Part shown: positions 1-6,358 of the stretch, piece by piece
Layout: each line of letters starts with the position of its first letter
How positions within the stretch are numbered: the first letter of the stretch is position 1
Origin: Candidatus Bipolaricaulota bacterium
GTDB taxonomy: Bacteria > Bipolaricaulota > Bipolaricaulia > UBA7950 > UBA9294
NCBI GenBank assembly: GCA_030612485.1
Contig: JAUWNS010000094.1
Coordinates: forward strand, 1 to 8,838
DNA length: 8,838 nt
Direction: 5' to 3'
The notes under the pieces: model-generated
What the model saw: only the letters and a program-made list of their open reading frames with translations
Told to the model about the DNA's origin: nothing
The model's database searches: none
Translations under genes and position numbers: made by a program

Positions 1-633
1 GGGGAGGGTGATCTCAGCGCGGTAGTCGGCCGTGGGAAAGACGAGTGGGATCGGCCTATCTGAACTCATCTTGAGGATCCCATCCTCCTCACGCCAGTCC
101 TCATCCTGAGGGAGGAGGATCGGGGCCCAGCCAAAACGCCAGGTGAGCACTCCACTATCGATCCCTTGATCGCCTGTCGTGCGGTAGGGGACGTTGGTGA
201 TGAAGTGGAGGCGCAGGGTCGTCGGACCATCTGGGAGATCGACGGTGAGGATCGTGTCGCTCAGGGAATAGGTCTGGAAGGCGGGTGGAAGATCGAGGAG
301 ACGGAAGGAGAGATCGACCGTTCCCTCGCTCTGCACCGCCTCGACACGGGTGATTATGGTCGAAGCAGGATCGAACCCGTGCGGGTAGGTTTCGTCGATC
401 GCCCGCTCGCTCAAGAACGGGTTCTCTTCCCGATCGAAGTTGGCGAGGAGGAGGAAGATGGCCTGCGATCCCCCCTCGTCGAGCATCACCTCTTCGACCC
501 CAGTGATCGTCCCTTCCTCCAGGTTGAGCTCGATTCTCAGGTCGTAGCTCGTCGCGCTGCCGTGGATGGATAACGCCGACAACAGGATACCCACCCCAAC
601 GAGGACAAAAACGCCCCTTATTACCTTGTTCAT
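1..633 (-). CDS. Exported M1-peptidase-like protein, N-terminal part (runs off left edge)
   Basis: The frame is open from ATG at 633 to the window edge (211 codons, no stop), with a strong GGAGGG ribosome binding site 4-5 bases upstream. Residues 1-28 look like a signal peptide: a short basic start (NKVIRG), a hydrophobic core (VFVLVGVGILLSALSI) and a GSA-type cleavage site near residues 25-27, so the protein is probably exported. The mature part begins YDLRIELNLEEGTITGVEEV, which has the pattern of the N-terminal beta domain of M1-family (gluzincin) metallopeptidases. Later 'GWAPILLP', a 'DW' and 'ADYRAEITLP' fit the usual WFP...DY.V.ltvP stretch of that family. The zinc-binding HExxH motif would lie outside the window, so catalytic function is inferred, not seen. 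It lies downstream of the CNNM-family gene on the same strand, 116 bases away, and may be co-transcribed with it. It could also be a non-catalytic relative. Confidence 0.6.
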   Translation of the reverse strand, partial: MNKVIRGVFVLVGVGILLSALSIHGSATSYDLRIELNLEEGTITGVEEVMLDEGGSQAIFLLLANFDREENPFLSERAIDETYPHGFDPASTIITRVEAVQSEGTVDLSFRLLDLPPAFQTYSLSDTILTVDLPDGPTTLRLHFITNVPYRTTGDQGIDSGVLTWRFGWAPILLPQDEDWREEDGILKMSSDRPIPLVFPTADYRAEITLP

Positions 634-659
634 ACTTCCCTCCTCAAGCTGATACTGCA

Positions 660-754
660 ATTGAGTGATTGAGTAATTTAGCGATTGAGCGATTTAACTT
701 CCCAATCTCTCAATCATCCGATCTCCCGATCATTCAATCTCCCGATCATTCAAC
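660..754. repeat. Degenerate ATTGAG/CTCAAT inverted and tandem repeat
   Basis: The gap between the two minus-strand genes is built from short related words. ATTGAGTGATTGAGT and GCGATTGAGCGATT occur on the left (660-696). On the right, CAATCTCTCAATC is followed by two tandem copies of a 16-base unit beginning CTCCCGATCATTCAA (723-738 and 739-754, 15 of 16 identical). Left and right halves are roughly inverted. The second tandem copy contains the stop codon of the CNNM-family gene. No poly-T tract follows, so I do not call it a terminator. Confidence 0.7.
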
Positions 755-2039
755 CTTCCTCTTCCTCCTCGCTTTCCACGGTGCGATCGACAACCACCCT
801 CACCGAGGTGATCTCCGTCTCCGTAGCCCCCTCCACGGCGAGGAAAGCAGGGCCAACCGTAACGCTGTCGTTGATCTTCGGCATCGCTTCCAGGCGGTGG
901 ATGATCAGGCCGCTCACGGTGACGCCCTCATCCTCCGGGAGTTCGAGGCCCATCGTGCGGTTCAACTCATGCACAGAGGTGTCCCCATCGACCAGGGCCT
1001 CATCAGAGGAGATTCTCTTAATCAGTGCGGTTGGGCGATCGTACTCGTCCTCGATCTCACCCACGATCTCCTCCATGATGTCCTCCAGGGTCACGATTCC
1101 GGCCATCCCCCCGTATTCGTCGATCACCACGGCCATGTGTACCTGCTCCTTCTGGAACTCACGCAGGAGGACGTTGATCGGCTTGGTCGTCGGGGTGTAG
1201 TAGACCGGGCGGAGGAGTCCGTGCAGGGTTGGACGCGGGGTATCCACCTGGGCGAGGAGATCCTTCGCATAGAGGGTCCCCACCACGTTGTCGGGAACAC
1301 GGTCATAGACAGGGAACCGCGAGTGCCCATCCGTGGCTACGATCTCCCGCGCCTTGGCCGGAGAGGTCCGCACCTCGATCGCCTGCACATCGGTGCGCGA
1401 GACCATCACCTGCTCGGCGGTCATCTCGTCGAAGTCGAGGATGCGGCGTATCATCTCTCCGTCCTCAGCGTCGATCAAGCCGCTCTCCTCGCTCGCGTCG
1501 ATCAGCGTCTCGATCTGTTCATCGCTCACGGCGAGGGGTTCCTCCTTGGAAAGATCCTCCCCGAAGACCCGCATGATCCCATGAGCGATCCCGCGGAAGA
1601 TCACGATGAACGGCTTCAAGAGACGGGTGAAGAAGTAGATCTGGTTGATCGTCGCCAGCGTGAACCGCTCGGCGTTATTCTTGGCGAAGTTCTTCGGCGT
1701 GATCTCCCCGAAGATGAGGAGCGAGACCGTCATCACCCCGGTTGCGATCAACCCGGCCTGATAGATCGGGAGTCCCTGCGCGAGGACTTGCACCGCAACG
1801 AGGGTCATCAAGGAACTCGCCGCGACGTTCGTCAGGTTGTTCAGGATCAAGAGTGCGGTGATGAGATCGTTAGGCTCATCAATGAGGCGCGAAAGGCCGC
1901 GCCGCTTCTTCTTGTGCGCGTTGACAAGGTAACGCAACCGCCCCTCATCGAGCGACGTGATGGCAGTCTCCGCGCTGGAGAAATAAGCAGAACATCCGAT
2001 AAGAAAGAACAGTAGCGCAATCTGTGCGCCAATTGACAC
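750..2039 (-). CDS. CNNM/CBS-domain/CorC_HlyC transporter-family membrane protein
   Basis: This is a full-length member (429-433 aa) of the CNNM-CorC family, integral membrane proteins linked to Mg2+ (and possibly other cation) export. From the N-terminus it has a hydrophobic DUF21/CNNM domain (about 1-165) with the hallmark 'YFSSAETAITSL' and 'GEITPKNFA'. Two CBS domains follow (about 210-335), including 'SRFPVYD' and the very typical 'DEYGGMAGIVTLEDIMEEIVGEI'. A C-terminal CorC_HlyC domain comes last (about 345-420), then an acidic tail. The frame extends to GTG at 2051, but that codon overlaps the only Shine-Dalgarno-like run (GTGAGGTG). GTG at 2039 lies about 9 bases after this run and is preferred; the difference is four residues. 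A TATAAT box lies just upstream. The exported M1-like gene follows it. Family assignment is secure; the ion is inferred from relatives. Confidence 0.92.
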   Translation of the reverse strand: MSIGAQIALLFFLIGCSAYFSSAETAITSLDEGRLRYLVNAHKKKRRGLSRLIDEPNDLITALLILNNLTNVAASSLMTLVAVQVLAQGLPIYQAGLIATGVMTVSLLIFGEITPKNFAKNNAERFTLATINQIYFFTRLLKPFIVIFRGIAHGIMRVFGEDLSKEEPLAVSDEQIETLIDASEESGLIDAEDGEMIRRILDFDEMTAEQVMVSRTDVQAIEVRTSPAKAREIVATDGHSRFPVYDRVPDNVVGTLYAKDLLAQVDTPRPTLHGLLRPVYYTPTTKPINVLLREFQKEQVHMAVVIDEYGGMAGIVTLEDIMEEIVGEIEDEYDRPTALIKRISSDEALVDGDTSVHELNRTMGLELPEDEGVTVSGLIIHRLEAMPKINDSVTVGPAFLAVEGATETEITSVRVVVDRTVESEEEEEG

Positions 2040-2074
2040 GGTAAGGTTCACCTCACACAGTACATAAACTGAAG

Positions 2075-2101
2075 ATTATATGAACCGCCCCCTTTTTGCA
2101 A
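2075..2101 (-). promoter_or_regulatory. Probable sigma-70-type promoter of the CNNM-family gene
   Basis: Read on the minus strand there is a perfect TATAAT (2075-2080) and a TTGCAA (2096-2101) resembling the -35 box. The 15-base spacer is short. Transcription would begin near 2068, giving a leader of about 20-30 bases with the GAGG ribosome binding site. The -10 box is convincing, the -35 less so. Confidence 0.5.
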
Positions 2102-2138
2102 GGAGAAGGAGAGAGGAGAACGCGGAAGGGGGGGAGCG

Positions 2139-2228
2139 TGGGGTCTGACGTTGTTTCTTGCGTGGAGACCGGCACGATTCCTTTTCTGGGGAGAATTGAG
2201 CCATGCAAGAAACAAGGTCTGAACCCCA
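2139..2228. repeat. REP-like palindromic element (paired GGGGTC arms)
   Basis: Two inverted arms, 2139-2165 and 2201-2228, match at about 24 of 28 positions with one single-base gap. Each arm reads inward as TGGGGT..., then a TTGTTTCTTGC core and a TGG end. A 35-base centre separates them. The same arm family recurs inside trmD (6575-6658) and before rplS (7704-7730). It sits in the divergent gap between the CNNM-family gene and accB. No transposase is in the window; comparison with REP elements mobilised by RAYT transposases is inference. Confidence 0.75.
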
Positions 2229-2410
2229 AGCTCTGCGGGGACACGGAAAGGCTAGAGAGACGGGAAGAAGGGGAAGGCAGGAAAACGCGGAACGCGGAGA
2301 AAGCTAAAGACGTGGAAACGCAGAGACACGGAGCCGTGGGGATTTTAATTCTCCCCGCATCTTTGCTTTTCCCTTGTTTCCCCGTTCCGCCTTTTTTCCC
2401 CCGTTGTCCG
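2229..2410. repeat. Degenerate purine/pyrimidine inverted-repeat region with CGCAGAGA-type words
   Basis: This stretch fills the rest of the divergent gap before accB. The left half is purine-rich with words such as AACGCGGAACGCGGAGAAAG and ACGCAGAGACACGGAG. The right half (about 2345-2405) is pyrimidine-rich and approximately the reverse complement of the left (for example GGAAAACGCGGAA against TTCCCCGTTCCGCC). Such words resemble the short low-complexity intergenic repeats seen in many bacterial genomes. I see no gene here; the long + frame running through it is the accC frame happening to stay open. Confidence 0.5.
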
Positions 2411-2433
2411 ATGCCTTCGTTTTCAGCTAAAAT
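2404..2433 (+). promoter_or_regulatory. Possible promoter of accBC
   Basis: TTGTCC (2404-2409) and TAAAAT (2428-2433), separated by 18 bases, lie just before the AAGGAGG ribosome binding site of accB. The leader would be only a few bases longer than the ribosome binding site. This is the only reasonable candidate in the gap on this strand, but it is not strong. Confidence 0.35.
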
Positions 2434-2453
2434 ACAGTTTAAGGAGGCGGTTG

Positions 2454-2867
2454 GTGGTGCAGATCGAGGAACTGAAACGAATCATCGAATTACTCAAAGA
2501 GGAAAGGTTAAGCGAGATCACCGTTTGGGAGGGGGAGAGAAGGATCACCGTTCGCCAAGGAGGTGTCTCTCCGTCTGTTTCGGCACCACAGCCCAAGACA
2601 GAAGAAGAGATCCGCGAGGAAGAGGAGGCGTTCACCGTCACTGCTCCACTCCTCGGGACGTTCTACTCCCGTCCCGTCCCAGAGGAGGAGCCATTCGTCC
2701 ACCCCGGGGCCACGGTAAAGGTCGGGGATACCCTGTGCATCATCGAGGCGATGAAGGTGATGAACGAGATCAATGCCGAGGTCCCAGGACGAGTGAAGGA
2801 GATCTTGGTAAAGGACGGGGAGGGGGTGGAGTACGGCCGGCCTCTCTTCACATTCGAGAGGGTATGA
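2454..2867 (+). CDS. accB: Biotin carboxyl carrier protein (AccB)
   Basis: This is the carrier subunit of acetyl-CoA carboxylase; a lysine-bound biotin shuttles CO2 between biotin carboxylase and carboxyltransferase. The N-terminal segment (about 1-37) is the short alpha/beta region typical of AccB ('IEELKRIIELLKEE'). An acidic, proline-containing linker follows (about 38-60), then the biotinyl domain (about 61-137). The biotinylation motif is EAMKVMNEI, with the target lysine near residue 101. Length (about 137 aa) is slightly below the E. coli protein. A strong AAGGAGG at 2441-2447 precedes three possible starts: TTG 2451, GTG 2454 and GTG 2457. The last two have sensible spacing and I take 2454. 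The stop overlaps the accC start as ATGA, so the two are translationally coupled. No carboxyltransferase genes are in the window. Confidence 0.92.
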   Translation: MVQIEELKRIIELLKEERLSEITVWEGERRITVRQGGVSPSVSAPQPKTEEEIREEEEAFTVTAPLLGTFYSRPVPEEEPFVHPGATVKVGDTLCIIEAMKVMNEINAEVPGRVKEILVKDGEGVEYGRPLFTFERV

Positions 2868-4204
2868 GCTTTCACAAGGTACTCATCGCCAACCGTGGGG
2901 AGATCGCGCTGCGCGTGATCGAGGCCTGCCGCGAGCTATCGCTCGATTCGGTCGCTGTCTTCTCGCAGGCCGATTCTGGTATGCCTTACCTGAAGCTCGC
3001 CAGCGAGTCGCTCTGCATTGGCCCGCCCGACCCGGCGAAGAGCTACCTCTCGATCCCGGCATTGATCAGCGCCGTTGAGTTGAGCGGGGCAGAGGCGATC
3101 CACCCTGGTTACGGCTTCCTCGCAGAGAACCCTCAATTCGTTGAGATCTGCGAGGAGCACGATATCACCTTCATCGGTCCCAATCACCGGGTGATGGAAC
3201 TCCTTGGGAACAAGCTCACCGCGCGGGAGACGGTGGCAAGTGTAGGGGTCCCCGTTCTTCCGGGAGAAGCGGTCCCTGAGGGGGAGGAGGAAATCGAAGA
3301 GGCGGCCACGCGAGTTGGCTACCCCCTCTTCGTGAAGTCGGTCTTCGGAGGGGGCGGCCGCGGGATGCGCTTCGTGCCCGAACCTCAAGGGTTGAAGCAG
3401 GCTGTCCAAACCGCACAGGCCGAGGCAAAGGCCGCCTGCGGAAACAAGAACCTCTACCTGGAAAAGGCGGTGGTGAACCCCCGGCACATCGAGGTCCAGA
3501 TCCTCGCTGACATGGACGGTCATACGGTCCACTTCGGCGAACGGGAGTGTTCGGTACAGCGCCGCCATCAGAAGCTGGTCGAAGAATCACCGGCTTCTCA
3601 CCTCGATGAGCAGATGCGAAGAGACCTTCATCGCGCCGCCCTCAATGCAGCACACGCAGTCGGTTACCAGAACGCGGGGACAGTTGAGTTCATCCTCGAC
3701 CACGCGGGTAATTTCTACTTTATCGAGATGAACGCCCGTATACAGGTCGAGCACACGGTGAGCGAGGTTGTCACCGGAGTTAATCTGATCAAGGAACAGG
3801 TCAAGATTGCAAGAGGGGACCCGCTCGATTTTAAGCAGGACGAGATCAAGATTCAGGGGCATGCGATCGAGTGTCGGATCAACGCCGAGGACCCCTCGCG
3901 AGGGTTCCTCCCCTCCTGCGGGCGGGTGACGATCGACGAATTACCGAGCGGAAACGGAATCCGTCTCGATACCCACCTCTACAATGGGATGGAGGTTCTC
4001 CCTTATTACGACTCGCTCCTCGCCAAGGTGATCGCGTGGGGACACGATCGGGAAGAGGTGCGAATTCGCATGTATACCGCGCTTGAGAGGTTCCGTATCC
4101 GCGGCATCGCTACCACCCGCGACCTGGCACAGGAGATCATCTCTCACCCCACCTTCCGGGAAGAACGCATCGGGACCGACTTTCTCGATAAGCTGCTCGG
4201 CTAG
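2864..4204 (+). CDS. accC: Biotin carboxylase (AccC)
   Basis: This ATP-grasp enzyme carboxylates the biotin on AccB with bicarbonate and ATP, the first half-reaction of acetyl-CoA carboxylase. At 446 aa it has full family length. 'KVLIANRGEIALRVI' opens the N-terminal domain. The glycine-rich ATP loop is GGGGRGM (162-168) with Lys158 before it. RHIEVQ (207-212), EMNARIQVEH (288-297) and GHAIECRINAEDP (332-344) carry the usual active-site residues, including Glu288, Asn290, Arg292 and Arg338 in E. coli numbering. Some details lean towards pyruvate carboxylase: 'KSVFGGGG' instead of KASGGGGG, 'EHTVSE' instead of EHPVTE, and 'YYDSLLAKVIAWG'. The tight AccB neighbour still favours acetyl/acyl-CoA carboxylase. 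ATG at 2864 overlaps the accB stop. The frame stays open far upstream through accB, but that is chance. Confidence 0.93.
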   Translation: MSFHKVLIANRGEIALRVIEACRELSLDSVAVFSQADSGMPYLKLASESLCIGPPDPAKSYLSIPALISAVELSGAEAIHPGYGFLAENPQFVEICEEHDITFIGPNHRVMELLGNKLTARETVASVGVPVLPGEAVPEGEEEIEEAATRVGYPLFVKSVFGGGGRGMRFVPEPQGLKQAVQTAQAEAKAACGNKNLYLEKAVVNPRHIEVQILADMDGHTVHFGERECSVQRRHQKLVEESPASHLDEQMRRDLHRAALNAAHAVGYQNAGTVEFILDHAGNFYFIEMNARIQVEHTVSEVVTGVNLIKEQVKIARGDPLDFKQDEIKIQGHAIECRINAEDPSRGFLPSCGRVTIDELPSGNGIRLDTHLYNGMEVLPYYDSLLAKVIAWGHDREEVRIRMYTALERFRIRGIATTRDLAQEIISHPTFREERIGTDFLDKLLG

Positions 4205-4260
4205 TTGATGCAACAGGAAGTACGGTTTACCATCTTTCTTACCGCAAAGGATGCTGGCAA

Positions 4261-4274
4261 ATTGAGAGATTGAG
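4261..4274. repeat. ATTGAGAGATTGAG repeat fragment
   Basis: Twelve bases here (4261-4272) are the exact reverse complement of 703-714 in the ATTGAG/CTCAAT repeat at 660-754. It lies in the 108-base accC-ffh gap, which otherwise shows no gene, tRNA or clear terminator. It may be a remnant of the same repeat family or chance. Confidence 0.35.
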
Positions 4275-4312
4275 ACGCAGTGAATTAAGAACTGTACTAT
4301 ACAGGAGCAATG

Positions 4313-5635
4313 ATGTTCGATTCCTTGACGAGTAAACTAAACGCGGCCTTCTCCCGCTTACGCGGGAAAGGGAAGCTCACAGAAGAGGACGTGGCCTTGG
4401 GTCTGCGTGAGATCCGTCTCGCTCTCCTCGAGGCCGATGTTAACTACAAGGTCGTCAAGGACTTGATGGGACAGATTCGTGAGCGCGCAACAGGGGAGGA
4501 GGTCCTAGAGAGCCTCACCCCAGGGCAACAGGTAGTGAAGATCGTGCGCGACGAGCTCACCGCCCTCATGGGAGAGGAGAACGCCGGACTAGTCCTCGAT
4601 CACCGCCCCGCGGTGATCATGCTCGTCGGTTTACAGGGATCGGGAAAGACGACGAGCGCGGCGAAGTTGGCACTTAAACTCAAGAAAGAGGGACGTAAGC
4701 CCGTGTTGATAGCGGCCGATATCTATCGCCCCGCTGCAATAGATCAGCTGATGGCCCTGGGGAAGGATCTGGAGATCCCCGTCCGCTTCGAAGAAAGGCG
4801 TACTCCTCCGCAGATCGCCGCATCGGCTCTTGATTGGGCGAGGGAGAACCTATACGACGTAGCGATCATCGACACCGCCGGCCGCCTACAGATTGACGAG
4901 ATGATGATGGAGGAGCTCCAGGAGATCAAAGCGGTCGTTTCTCCCGATGAGATTCTGCTCGTTGCCGATGCGATGACCGGGCAGGAAGCGGTAAACATCG
5001 CCTCGGTCTTCGACGAGAAGATCACCCTTTCCGGGGTGATTCTGACCAAACTCGACGGGGACGCGCGGGGCGGAGCGGCACTCTCTATTCGCCACATAAC
5101 CGGCCGGCCGATCAAGTTTGTGGGGGTAGGGGAGAAGACGACTGAGCTCGAACCGTTCCACCCTGGGCGAATGGCGGATAGAATCCTCGGGATGGGAGAC
5201 GTCCTCTCCTTAATCGAGCAGGCCGAGGCGACGCTCGATAAGAAGAAGGCCGAGGAACTAGCGAGCCACATTAAGAAGAACCAGTTCACCCTGCAAGATT
5301 TTCTGGAACAGCTGGAAGAGATGCGTAAACTGGGACCCCTTTCCCACATCCTGGATAAGATTCCTGGCGCAGGCAAGTTTAAAGGGGACGCAGCGGTCGA
5401 CGAAACGGAGATGAACCACGCCCTAGCGATCCTCCGTTCGATGACCTTGGAAGAACGGTTAAAACCCTCTATAATTGGGGGGAGTCGCAAGAAGAGGATC
5501 GCCCGGGGAAGCGGAACCAAGGTGCGGGACGTAAACCGTATCCTGTCTCGTTTTAAGGAGTCAAAGAAGGCGATCAAACTTATGAGCAAGCAGCGGGGAA
5601 AGGGTCGCTCGCCGATGGATCTTCTCGGGATGTGA
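4313..5635 (+). CDS. ffh: Signal recognition particle GTPase Ffh
   Basis: Ffh is the SRP54 homologue. It binds 4.5S RNA and signal sequences of nascent membrane proteins and docks with FtsY at the membrane. The 440 aa show all parts: the N domain (1-90, 'FDSLTSKLNAAFSRL'), and the G domain with P-loop GLQGSGKTT (106-114), DIYRPAA (136-142), DTAGR (187-191), TKLDGDARGG (245-254) and GVGEK (271-275). The M domain follows (about 300-430), with 'LKPSIIGGSRKKRIARGSG' as the RNA-binding part. The finger-loop segment 'QDFLEQLEEMRKLGPLSHIL' has few methionines, as in thermophiles such as Thermus. Two ATGs adjoin at 4310 and 4313; AGGAG at 4303-4307 is better spaced for 4313, which also gives the family-typical MFDSL start. 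It heads the translation cluster. Confidence 0.96.
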   Translation: MFDSLTSKLNAAFSRLRGKGKLTEEDVALGLREIRLALLEADVNYKVVKDLMGQIRERATGEEVLESLTPGQQVVKIVRDELTALMGEENAGLVLDHRPAVIMLVGLQGSGKTTSAAKLALKLKKEGRKPVLIAADIYRPAAIDQLMALGKDLEIPVRFEERRTPPQIAASALDWARENLYDVAIIDTAGRLQIDEMMMEELQEIKAVVSPDEILLVADAMTGQEAVNIASVFDEKITLSGVILTKLDGDARGGAALSIRHITGRPIKFVGVGEKTTELEPFHPGRMADRILGMGDVLSLIEQAEATLDKKKAEELASHIKKNQFTLQDFLEQLEEMRKLGPLSHILDKIPGAGKFKGDAAVDETEMNHALAILRSMTLEERLKPSIIGGSRKKRIARGSGTKVRDVNRILSRFKESKKAIKLMSKQRGKGRSPMDLLGM

Positions 5636-5648
5636 AAGGAAGCTATAT

Positions 5649-5803
5649 AGCTGTCAGCTTTCAGCTACGAGCGAAATGGGGTAAGCTTCACGCACCGCAG
5701 AGTCGTTGAGGACGTAGAGGATCCTTATGAAATAAAGGGTTTCTTTGCGTGCTTTGCGATCTCCGCGGTGAAATGAAAAGCTGATCGCTGAAAGCTGACC
5801 GCT
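5649..5803. repeat. Nested palindromic element between ffh and rpsP
   Basis: Outer arms 5649-5666 and 5786-5803 are inverted and match at 16 of 18 positions (AGCTGTCAGCTTTCAGCT type). Inside them, CACCGCAGAG (5693-5702) pairs with CTCCGCGGTG (5761-5770, 9 of 10). Further partial pairing continues inward through TTTCTTTGCGTGCTTTGCGAT, many differences being transitions that G-U pairs could accommodate in RNA. Both word types resemble short repeats scattered in intergenic DNA of many bacteria. The element fills nearly the whole 196-base gap and no gene is visible in it. Confidence 0.7.
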
Positions 5804-5831
5804 GAAGGCTAATACAAAACGAGGTGAGAGA

Positions 5832-6107
5832 ATGGCAGCGAAGATTCGGTTGAAGAGAGTGGGACGAAGAGGGCAACCCTCGTACCGTGTGGTCGTCCTT
5901 GATGGACGCAAACCACGCGATGCAAAGGTGGTCGCCGACCTCGGACATTACGATCCGAAGACCAATCCGGCAACCTACGAGATCGATAATGAGACAGCGC
6001 TCAAATGGCTCCTTGACGGAGCAAAGGCGACGAAGACCGCACGGGACATCCTCTCTCGTGCCGGCGTAATGGCCGCCTGGGACGAGGCAAAACGCCAGAA
6101 GGCGTAA
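5832..6107 (+). CDS. rpsP: 30S ribosomal protein bS16
   Basis: bS16 is a small-subunit assembly protein that binds 16S rRNA. The 91 aa product matches the family throughout: 'AAKIRLKRVGRRGQPSYRVVVLDGRKPRD' at the N-terminus, then 'LGHYDPKTNPATYEID' and 'ALKWLLDGAKATKTARDIL'. The C-terminal tail ends in lysines and alanine, as usual. ATG at 5832 is preceded by GAGGTGA at 5821-5827. It lies downstream of ffh, separated by the palindromic element, and 11 bases before khpA, with which it is surely co-transcribed. Nothing is missing. Confidence 0.96.
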   Translation: MAAKIRLKRVGRRGQPSYRVVVLDGRKPRDAKVVADLGHYDPKTNPATYEIDNETALKWLLDGAKATKTARDILSRAGVMAAWDEAKRQKA

Positions 6108-6118
6108 AAGGAGAATCG

Positions 6119-6352
6119 ATGCTCTACCGCCTGTGCCTCTTCCTTGTCCAGGCGCTCGTCAATGCGCCGGATGCCGTGCGGATCGACCGCATCGAGACGG
6201 AGAAGGTGGATATCTTCTTCCTCCATGTGGGGAAAGATGACCGCGGGCGGGTCCTCGGCAAGGGTGGGCGAACGATCGGGGCGTTGCGCGTCTTCCTCGA
6301 CGGTGTCGCCGCCCGCCTCGATCGGGAGGTCGTAGTCGAGATCATCGATTAG
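6119..6352 (+). CDS. khpA: KH-domain RNA-binding protein KhpA
   Basis: This small protein (77 aa) belongs to the KhpA/YlqC family, RNA-binding proteins normally encoded between rpsP and rimM-trmD. It is a single KH domain. The GxxG loop is GKGG at 47-50 within 'GRVLGKGGRTIGALRVFL', and the ending 'REVVVEIID' is typical. In other bacteria KhpA pairs with KhpB/EloR and binds many RNAs; that partner is not in the window. AGGAG lies 5 bases before the ATG. The gene follows rpsP by 11 bases and stops 6 bases before the trmD start. Confidence 0.9.
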   Translation: MLYRLCLFLVQALVNAPDAVRIDRIETEKVDIFFLHVGKDDRGRVLGKGGRTIGALRVFLDGVAARLDREVVVEIID

Positions 6353-6358
6353 CGAGTG

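Noticed and set aside
166..573. Open frame of 135 codons on the + strand
   Set aside because: It opposes the minus-strand exported protein, which has a strong ribosome binding site, a signal peptide and family-like motifs.
660..754. Possible CRISPR array
   Set aside because: The repeated units are 16 bases or shorter, directly adjacent without spacers, and degenerate; no cas genes are present.
669..2015. Long open frame (448 codons) on the + strand
   Set aside because: It lies opposite the well-supported CNNM/CBS gene, its product is His/Asp/Arg-rich with no family pattern, and it begins inside repeat DNA. It is a codon-bias shadow.
2096..2863. The accC frame stays open for 256 codons upstream of its start
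   Set aside because: This part overlaps accB and the repeat-filled gap, and the family N-terminus begins exactly at 2864, so no AccC extension or fusion is supported.
4270..4300. Promoter for ffh (TTGAGA and TACTAT)
   Set aside because: The 19-base spacer is long and the start would fall on the ribosome binding site; too weak to call.
4205..4312. Terminator or tRNA in the accC-ffh gap
   Set aside because: No stable GC hairpin followed by T-run and no cloverleaf pattern could be found by eye.
4744..5589. Open frame of 281 codons on the minus strand
   Set aside because: It is antisense to ffh, and its Ser/Arg-rich product has no recognisable pattern.
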